Positions 32,711 through 38,525 of a DNA stretch of 38,525 nt are shown here, one piece after another. Location of the stretch: positions 1 to 38,525 of the forward strand of contig JASLXG010000204.1 of assembly GCA_030740435.1 (NCBI GenBank). Direction: 5' to 3'. The stretch's first letter is position 1. Each line of letters begins with the position of its first letter. A program made the translations under genes and the position numbers. Under the pieces are notes generated by a model. It searched no databases, was not told the origin of the DNA, and worked only from the letters and a program-made list of their open reading frames with translations. This stretch comes from Alphaproteobacteria bacterium (GTDB taxonomy: Bacteria > Pseudomonadota > Alphaproteobacteria > UBA2966).

Positions 32711-34126
32711 ATGGCAATTGATCGACAGGAGGTTTCCCTGGCAGAGCCCCGACAGCAGACCGTTCCCAGGTCGCCGGGCGGCACGCAGGATATCTACTAT
32801 GCACGTCCTGCCAGCGTGCCGCTGCCGATGATCGAGCGGGCCTCGGGGATCCATATGTGGGACGAAGACGGCAAGGAATATATCGATGCCTCGTCGGGGC
32901 CCATGGTCAGTGCCATCGGGCACGGCAACCCGCGGGTCATCGAGGCCATGGCGGCGCAGGCCGGGAAACTCGACTACGCCTATACTCGCGTCGCCCGAAA
33001 CCGGCCGAACCTGGACTACGCCGCCCGCCTCGCGGCCCTGGCCGGGCCCGGATTCGAGCGCGTCAATTTCGCCTCGGGGGGCAGCGAAGCGGTCGACAAT
33101 GCCCTCAAGTTCCTGCGCCAATATGCCCTGGCCAGCGGCCAGGCATCGCGCCGACGCATGATTTCCCTGATGCCCTCCTACCACGGCGCCACGCTGGCCA
33201 CGCTGGCCATCGGCGGCAACGACGCCCTGGCTCCCTTCATGGCGGGGTTTGCCGTCGCCGCCGACACCGTCCCGGCACCTTTCAGCTATCGCCTGCCCGG
33301 CGGCCACAGCCGGGAAAGCCATGCCGTCGAATGCGCCGGCGCATTGGACACCAAGATCCGCGAACTGGGCCCGGAGAATGTGCTGGCCTTCGTCATCGAA
33401 CCGGTCGGCGGCATTTCGACCGGCGCCCTGGTGCCTCCCGCCCAGTACTTCCGCGACATCCGCGAGATCTGCAGCCGCCACGGCGTCTACCTGGTGTTCG
33501 ACGAAATTCTCTGCGGCACGGGGCGCAGCGGTAAATTCATCACGGCGCATCACTGGCCCGAGGCGCTGCCCGACATCATCGTCCTGGCCAAGGGGCTGGG
33601 CGCCGGCTACAGCCCGCTGGGCGCCATGCTGGCGCCGGCCGCCATGGTCGACGAGTTGGCCCACCTCGCGGGCTGCGAGTTCAGCTATTCCGCCAACGCC
33701 AACCCGGTATCCTGCGCCGCCGGCCTGGCCGTACTCGACGAGTTCGAGCGGCTACGATTGGTAGAACGCGCCCGCACCGTCGGCCTCACCCTGCGCGCCG
33801 GCCTGGAAGCCATCATGGAACGCAGCCCAATCCTCGGTGACGTGCGCGGCCTGGGCCTGCTGCTGGCCGTCGAGATGGTCGCCGACAAGGAAAGCAAGAC
33901 CCCGCTACCCGATGAATTACTGCCCACCGAGCGCATCCGCATCCACGGCCTCGGGAACGGCATCATGCTCTATTCGCGCCCCACCGCCGGCAGCCGCTTC
34001 GGGCACTGGTTCCTGGTGGCGCCGCCGCTGACGATCAGCGACGAGGAATGCAGCGAGGTGCTGCGCCGCACGGAAGCCGCCGTTGGCGATTTCCACGCCG
34101 AGCTGAAAACCAGCGGCGCCGTCTGA
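32711..34126 (+). CDS. class III PLP-dependent aminotransferase
   Basis: A 471-residue omega-type aminotransferase (acetylornithine/GABA/taurine class). It has the PLP-pocket blocks FASGGSEAVDNALKFLRQY and SLMPSYHGATLATLAIGGN, the Asp in VYLVFDEILCGTGRSGKF, and the Schiff-base Lys in IIVLAKGLGAGYSPLGAML. The donor amine is unknown; the divergent MocR points to catabolism of an amine or amino acid. The start is uncertain: ATG 32711 has no ribosome-binding site and lies about 3 bases past the predicted transcription start, while AGGAGG at 32727-32732 faces an in-frame CTG at 32738. It converges with the SDR gene 14 bases on. Confidence 0.92.
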   Translation: MAIDRQEVSLAEPRQQTVPRSPGGTQDIYYARPASVPLPMIERASGIHMWDEDGKEYIDASSGPMVSAIGHGNPRVIEAMAAQAGKLDYAYTRVARNRPNLDYAARLAALAGPGFERVNFASGGSEAVDNALKFLRQYALASGQASRRRMISLMPSYHGATLATLAIGGNDALAPFMAGFAVAADTVPAPFSYRLPGGHSRESHAVECAGALDTKIRELGPENVLAFVIEPVGGISTGALVPPAQYFRDIREICSRHGVYLVFDEILCGTGRSGKFITAHHWPEALPDIIVLAKGLGAGYSPLGAMLAPAAMVDELAHLAGCEFSYSANANPVSCAAGLAVLDEFERLRLVERARTVGLTLRAGLEAIMERSPILGDVRGLGLLLAVEMVADKESKTPLPDELLPTERIRIHGLGNGIMLYSRPTAGSRFGHWFLVAPPLTISDEECSEVLRRTEAAVGDFHAELKTSGAV

Positions 34127-34140
34127 TCGGCGGCGACGCC

Positions 34141-34905
34141 TTACCGGGGCGCCATGCGCAGCGCGCCGTCGAGGCGGATGGTTTCGCCGTTCATCATGGT
34201 GTTCTCGGCCAGGTGCCGCACCATGCGGCCGAACTCGGAGGGCTCGCCGAAGCGCTGGGGGAAGGGGATGCTGGAGGCCAGCGATTGCTTGTACTCCTCG
34301 CTCAGCGTGCCGATGGCCAGCGGCGTCTCGAAAAGCCCGGGCGCGATGGTTAAAACCCGCACGCCGTCGCGCGCCAGGTCGCGGGCGATAGGCAGCGTCA
34401 TGCCGATGACGCCGCCCTTGGAGGCGGCATAGGCCGACTGGCCGACCTGGCCCTCGTAGCCGGCGATCGAGGCCGTATTGACGATGACGCCGCGTTCGTT
34501 GTCCTTGAGCGGCTCGAGCGCACACATGGTGGCGGCGGCCAGGCGGATGCAATTGAAAGTGCCGACCAGATTTATGCGGATGATGCGTTCCCAGTCGGCC
34601 AGGGGATGGGGCTCGCCCCGGTTGACGGTCTTGCTGGCGATGGCGGTGCCGGCGCAGTTAACGAGAATTCGGGCCGGGCCGTGGGCCGCCGCGGCGGCGG
34701 CCAGCGCCGCCTTGACGTCGTCCTCGCTAGCCACGTCGCACTTGTGGAAAGTGCCGCCGACCTCTTCGGCAACCTGGTTGCCCAGATCCTCGTTGATGTC
34801 GATCAGCGCCACCTTGGCGCCGCCCGCCACCAGCTCCCGCGCCGTGCCGGCACCCAAACCCGATGCCCCGCCGGTGATGACGGCGGCTTGCCCCGAAATG
34901 TCCAT
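34141..34905 (-). CDS. short-chain dehydrogenase, 3-hydroxyacyl-CoA dehydrogenase type 2-like
   Basis: NAD-dependent SDR of 254 residues. Cofactor motif TGGASGLGAGTAREL, acid-binding LIDIN (NAD over NADP), NCAGTA, and catalytic Ser/Tyr/Lys in NTASIAGYEGQVGQSAYAAS followed by KGG. The tail FPQRFGEPSEFGRMVRHL and GETIRLDGALRMAPR resembles the HSD10 (3-hydroxyacyl-CoA/steroid) group, which fits the acyl-CoA ligase 33 bases upstream on the same strand. Together they suggest CoA-thioester oxidation; the acid is unknown. Start at 34905 (MDISGQAAVITGG) is standard. Confidence 0.9.
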   Translation of the reverse strand: MDISGQAAVITGGASGLGAGTARELVAGGAKVALIDINEDLGNQVAEEVGGTFHKCDVASEDDVKAALAAAAAAHGPARILVNCAGTAIASKTVNRGEPHPLADWERIIRINLVGTFNCIRLAAATMCALEPLKDNERGVIVNTASIAGYEGQVGQSAYAASKGGVIGMTLPIARDLARDGVRVLTIAPGLFETPLAIGTLSEEYKQSLASSIPFPQRFGEPSEFGRMVRHLAENTMMNGETIRLDGALRMAPR

Positions 34906-34938
34906 ACGCGCGTGCTCCTGATTCCTTGAGTCGTGAAA

Positions 34939-36489
34939 CTAGTCTTCTTCCAGCCAGCGCTCGATTTCGTGGCGCTGGATCTTGCCCGTGGTGCTGCGCG
35001 GCAGCTCGTCCAGCGCCACGAAGCGGATCTCCTTGGGCTGCTTGTAGCCGGCCAGTTCGCGCCGGCAGGCGGCCTTGAGCTCGTCGGCCCCCAGGCCCTC
35101 GTCGTTGCGGGCCACGAAAGCCACCGGCACCTCGCCCCATTTGGCGTCGGCCCGGCGCACCACCACGGCGTCGTCGACGCGGCCGTCGGCCAGCAGCACG
35201 CGTTCGATCTCGGCCGGGTAGATGTTCTCGCCGCCCGACTTGATCAGGTACTTGGCGCGGTCGACGAAATCGAGGCTGCCGTCGGGGTTGCGCACGAACA
35301 TGTCGCTCATGTGGAACCAGCCGCCGCGGAAGTCCTCGGCGTTGGCTTGCGCGTTGTTCCAGTAGCCGCTGAAAAGACACGGGGTGCGCAGCGCCGCCTC
35401 GCCCGGCGTGCCGTCGGGCACGTCGTTGTCGTCGGCGTCGACCAGGCGCAACAAGGTCAGGGAATTTTGCTTCTTCGCCAGGTTTTCCGGCACCTCGCCC
35501 ACGGCCAGCAGCGAGGCCGTGGCTGGCGGCAGTCCGGTTTCGGTGGAGCCGAAGGTGTTGACGTAGGGGGCATCCAGAAGCCGGGTGATCTCGGCGATCT
35601 GGTGGCGCGGCACCAGGTCGGCCATGGCGCCGCAGGTCTTGATGCCGCGGGGCAAGGTGTTGCGGCGCTTTAGCTCGTCGATCAGGGGCTCGATCATGCC
35701 CGGCATCAGAACCAGCCAGCCCAGCTCCTCGGCCGCCACGACATCTGCCAGGGCGGCCGGATCGAAGCCGTCCATAACGATGATCTTGCCGCCGCGGATC
35801 AGCGATCCCAGCCCGGGATCGGTCGACACCATGTGGAAGAAGGGGGCCCAGGCGACGTAGGTGTCGTCGGCTTCCACGCCCATGTCCATGGACATCAGTT
35901 GGGCCCGGGCGATGGCCGCACGGTGGCTGATGACGGCACCCTTGGGCAGCCCCGTGGTGCCGCTGGTATAGAGTATTGTCAGGCCGTCCTCGGGATCGAC
36001 CTCGGCCATGGCCTCGGGCTCGTGATCGGGGGCGCCGTCGAGTAGCGCCTCGTAGGCCGGGCCCAACTCCAGCACCTCGTCGATGCCGTGCTCGATGCGC
36101 GCCGCCACCTCGGCGAAGCGGGGCGAGACGATGAGCAGCCTGGGCGTCGTCAGGCGCAGGCAATGCACCAGCTCGGGGTCGGCCAGCCGCCAGTTCTGGC
36201 AGGCCACGATGGCCCCCAGCTTGGCCGCGGCGCACTCGGTTTCGAGGTATTCGGCGCGATTCTCGGCCAGCAGCGCCAGACGCTCGCCGCGCCCGATGCC
36301 GCGGGCGGCGAGCACATGGGCCAGGCGGTTGACGCGGGCGTTGAAGGCAGCGTAGCTGAGTTCACGCCTGCCCTCGACGATGGCGATGGCGTCGGGCCGA
36401 AGCTTGGCCTGCATCGCCACCAGGGCCCCGACGGTGACGGCGCCGGCGCCCCGGGTCAGGGCGGGGATGTCGGGATCGTTCTGGTTCAT
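34939..36489 (-). CDS. AMP-forming acyl-CoA synthetase
   Basis: A 516-residue member of the ANL superfamily that activates a carboxylic acid to its CoA thioester. Motifs in order: TILYTSGTTGLPKGAVISH (ATP loop), VNTFGSTETGLPPA, the hinge/Asp block SLDFVDRAKYLIKSGGENIY, and the C-terminal catalytic Lys in LPRSTTGKIQRHEIE. The acid specificity is not readable. ATG 36489 (MNQNDPDIPAL) was preferred to an earlier in-frame start at 36615 because the added Pro-rich 42 residues lack homology. It precedes the SDR gene in the same transcript. Confidence 0.92.
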   Translation of the reverse strand: MNQNDPDIPALTRGAGAVTVGALVAMQAKLRPDAIAIVEGRRELSYAAFNARVNRLAHVLAARGIGRGERLALLAENRAEYLETECAAAKLGAIVACQNWRLADPELVHCLRLTTPRLLIVSPRFAEVAARIEHGIDEVLELGPAYEALLDGAPDHEPEAMAEVDPEDGLTILYTSGTTGLPKGAVISHRAAIARAQLMSMDMGVEADDTYVAWAPFFHMVSTDPGLGSLIRGGKIIVMDGFDPAALADVVAAEELGWLVLMPGMIEPLIDELKRRNTLPRGIKTCGAMADLVPRHQIAEITRLLDAPYVNTFGSTETGLPPATASLLAVGEVPENLAKKQNSLTLLRLVDADDNDVPDGTPGEAALRTPCLFSGYWNNAQANAEDFRGGWFHMSDMFVRNPDGSLDFVDRAKYLIKSGGENIYPAEIERVLLADGRVDDAVVVRRADAKWGEVPVAFVARNDEGLGADELKAACRRELAGYKQPKEIRFVALDELPRSTTGKIQRHEIERWLEED

Positions 36490-36629
36490 GGCCGCAATGA
36501 AGCACACTCGGCGGCTGATCGCGAGTCCGGCAGGCGCGCCTGGGGGGTTGGACGGGCGCTTTGGGCGATCTACCTTGGAGGGAGGCGAGGGCGATGGAGC
36601 CTCGTGCGAAAACACAGGGGGGAGAACCC

Positions 36630-37289
36630 ATGCCGATGATCGAATTCAGCCGCCCCAACGGCGGCACCACCAAGGGCTATCAGTCGCTGGCCGGAGAGGG
36701 CCGGCCCGGCGTCATCGTGATCCAGGAATGGTGGGGCCTCAACGACCAGATGTGCGGCATTGCCGACCGCTTCGCCCGGGCCGGCTACAACGCGCTGGCG
36801 CCGGACCTCTACGAGGGCCGGGTGACGCAGGAGCCCGACGAGGCCAACCACATGATGAGCGGCCTCGACTTTCCCGGCGCCACTCACGAGGACATCCGCG
36901 GCGCGGCGCAGCACCTGTTGGGCAGTTCGTCGGCCGTGGCGGCGATGGGCTTTTGCATGGGCGGCGCGCTGACTATCGCCGCCGCCGTGCACCTGCCCGA
37001 GGTGGCGGCGGCGGTTTGCTATTACGGCATCCCGCCGGCCGAGTTCGCGGCGCCCGGCGACGTGCGAGTGCCCATGCAATGCCACTTCGCCAATGAAGAC
37101 GACTGGTGCACGCCGACCGCCGTCGACGAATTGGAGGCCGCCCTGGCCGCCGCCGGCGCCGATTACGAGATCCACCGCTACGACGCCAAGCACGCCTTCT
37201 GCAACGAACAGAGCGTCGATGCCTATGACGCGGCCAGCGCCAATCTTTCCTGGCAGCGCATGATGGATTTCCTCGAGGCCAAGCTTTGA
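36630..37289 (+). CDS. dienelactone hydrolase family protein
   Basis: A 219-residue alpha/beta hydrolase of the carboxymethylenebutenolidase class. The catalytic residues are in place: Glu33 in VIQEWWGLN, the nucleophile Cys109 in MGFCMGGAL, Asp157/158 in ANEDDWCTP and His188 in AKHAFCN. True DLH opens the lactone of chloro- or protocatechuate pathways; many family members act on other esters, so the substrate is open. The start is supported by a G-rich GGGGGGAG upstream. It diverges from the acyl-CoA ligase across about 140 bases and precedes the MATE gene by 25 bases. Confidence 0.92.
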   Translation: MPMIEFSRPNGGTTKGYQSLAGEGRPGVIVIQEWWGLNDQMCGIADRFARAGYNALAPDLYEGRVTQEPDEANHMMSGLDFPGATHEDIRGAAQHLLGSSSAVAAMGFCMGGALTIAAAVHLPEVAAAVCYYGIPPAEFAAPGDVRVPMQCHFANEDDWCTPTAVDELEAALAAAGADYEIHRYDAKHAFCNEQSVDAYDAASANLSWQRMMDFLEAKL

Positions 37290-37314
37290 TCCTGTCCAGC
37301 CCTTCCGCCACCTA

Positions 37315-38525
37315 ATGGCGGTTTCCATGCAGCGCCGGGTCTGGCGGCTGGCGCTGCCGCTGATCGCCACCAATGTTTCGGTGCCGCTGCTGGGTGCCGT
37401 CGACACCGCCGTGGTGGGGCACATGGACGATCCCCGGCACCTCGGTGCGGTGGCCGTCGGCGCCTTCATCTTCACGGCGCTTTACTGGGGGTTCGGCTTT
37501 CTGCGTATGACCACCACCGGCCTGGCGGCCCAGGCCTCAGGCGCGGACGATGGCGATGAGATCCGCGCCGTGCTGCTGCGCGCACTGGCGCTGGCGCTGC
37601 TGCTCGGCGTCGGTTTGATCGCGCTGCAACTACCGCTTTCCTGGCTCACGCTCGAGCTCATGCAGCCCAGTTCCGAAGTGCGCGAGCTGGGTGGCGATTA
37701 TTTCGGCATCCGCATCTGGAGCGCCCCGGCGGTGCTGACCGGCTACGTTTTCGTCGGCTGGTTCCTGGGCGTACAAAAGCCCACGGCCGGGCTGATCGTC
37801 GGCCTGGCCATGAACGGCCTCAACATCGTCTTGGATCTTTGGTTCGTGATGGGCCTGGGCTGGGGCGTGGCCGGCGTGGCCTGGGCCACGCTGATCGCCG
37901 AGGTCGGGGGACTGGTGCTCTGGCTCTGGCTGCTCGGCCGCGAGCTCCCGCGCCTGGGCGGGCGCTGGCGTCTGGCGGCACTCAGGGACAGCGAACTCGG
38001 CCGCATGGTGCGCATCAACGGCAACATCTTCCTGCGCACGCTGTGTCTGGTCGGCGCCTTCTACACCTTCACCTCCATGGGCGCGCGCCAGGGCAACGTG
38101 GTGCTGGCGGCCAACGCCGTGCTGTTCAACTTCCTGGCCTTCGCGGCCCACGCGCTGGATGGTTTCGCCCATGCCACCGAGGCCCTGGCCGGCGAGGCAC
38201 TGGGCGAGCGCAACCGCCCGGCCTTCCGGTCCGTGGTGGTCACGGCCGGTGGCTGGGCCCTGGTTTTCGCGGCCGGATTTTCCCTGGTCTATGGCTTCTT
38301 CGGCAGCCACCTGGTGGCGTTGCTCACCGACATCGCCGAGGTTCGCGCCACGGCGGAGGTCTATCTGCCCTGGGTCGTGGCGGTGCCGCTGATTTCGGTC
38401 TGGAGCTTCCAGCTCGACGGCATTTTCATCGGCGCCACGCGTAGCCGCGTGCTACGCAATTCGATGTTTCTCTCGGTGCTGGTCTACGCTGGCGCCGTGG
38501 CGCTGTTTGTGGCGAATTGGCAAAA
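37315..38525 (+). CDS. MATE-family efflux transporter (DinF-like), 3' end outside window
   Basis: Membrane antiporter of the multidrug and toxin extrusion family, DinF branch. The visible 403 residues, about 12 helices in the whole protein, open with RRVWRLALPLIATNVSVPLL and GAVDTAVVGHMDDPRHLGAV, the family's first helices. GFGFLRMTTTGLAAQASGAD and the second half starting MVRINGNIFLRTLCLVGAFY follow. The open frame runs to the end of the window without a stop. ATG 37315 is used; an ATG four codons later is also possible. Substrate unknown; Na+ or H+ coupling cannot be told. Confidence 0.9.
   Translation, partial: MAVSMQRRVWRLALPLIATNVSVPLLGAVDTAVVGHMDDPRHLGAVAVGAFIFTALYWGFGFLRMTTTGLAAQASGADDGDEIRAVLLRALALALLLGVGLIALQLPLSWLTLELMQPSSEVRELGGDYFGIRIWSAPAVLTGYVFVGWFLGVQKPTAGLIVGLAMNGLNIVLDLWFVMGLGWGVAGVAWATLIAEVGGLVLWLWLLGRELPRLGGRWRLAALRDSELGRMVRINGNIFLRTLCLVGAFYTFTSMGARQGNVVLAANAVLFNFLAFAAHALDGFAHATEALAGEALGERNRPAFRSVVVTAGGWALVFAAGFSLVYGFFGSHLVALLTDIAEVRATAEVYLPWVVAVPLISVWSFQLDGIFIGATRSRVLRNSMFLSVLVYAGAVALFVANWQ

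Noticed and set aside
32711-34126. Naming the aminotransferase taurine-pyruvate aminotransferase because of MocR and sulfur genes
   Set aside because: No sulfoacetaldehyde acetyltransferase or taurine transporter is present, and class III specificity cannot be read by eye.

Overview
The window is about 38.5 kb of GC-rich (roughly 65%), densely coded DNA. Gene content and protein style suggest an alphaproteobacterium, probably a free-living Rhodospirillales-like sulfur oxidiser. Placement rests on impression only (tripartite tricarboxylate transport, MocR regulators, CoA-linked metabolism, sox genes), with no rRNA or marker gene to confirm it. I saw no tRNA, rRNA, CRISPR array, prophage or intact transposase.

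Layout. 1-1.2 kb: the 3'-truncated start of a branched-chain amino-acid-type binding protein and a decayed ABC ATPase fragment. 1.2-6.0 kb: a translationally coupled SbcD-like phosphoesterase and a giant SMC/YhaN-like ATPase. 6.0-11.7 kb: amidase, VOC protein, a very clear orphan lsrF, a frameshifted GNAT acetyltransferase, and a cupin coupled to a histone-deacetylase-like hydrolase. 11.9-22.0 kb: the sulfur-oxidation core. soxY, soxZ, soxB and a ccdA-like gene run rightward; sat (ATP sulfurylase) runs leftward; qmoA, qmoB, hdrC-like and hdrB-like genes run rightward as one operon. 22.2-29.1 kb: a YbaK-type deacylase, then a GntR regulator with a tctA-tctB-tctC uptake system on the minus strand and a divergent DUF3604-type protein. 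29.1-38.5 kb: methyltransferase, thioredoxin-like ferredoxin, crotonase, a divergent MocR regulator/class-III aminotransferase pair, SDR dehydrogenase, acyl-CoA ligase, dienelactone hydrolase and a 3'-truncated MATE transporter.

How it works together. SoxYZ carries sulfur in the periplasm, SoxB removes sulfate from it, and the CcdA-like protein supplies reductant across the membrane. In the cytoplasm, Sat would release ATP and sulfate from APS. QmoAB with HdrCB would take the electrons from APS formation, with soluble HdrBC-type subunits in place of membrane QmoC. The APS reductase genes aprAB, normally neighbours of these, are not in the window.

The most unusual non-coding structure is an imperfect palindrome of about 172 bp lying exactly between the converging ccdA and sat genes. 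Its TA-bounded ends supply both stop codons, which suggests a MITE-like element. Other regulatory candidates are a perfect 8-bp-arm inverted repeat between sat and qmoA, a palindrome carrying the -35 boxes of both divergent promoters at the MocR/aminotransferase locus, and paired CATTAATG palindromes between tctC and the DUF3604 gene.
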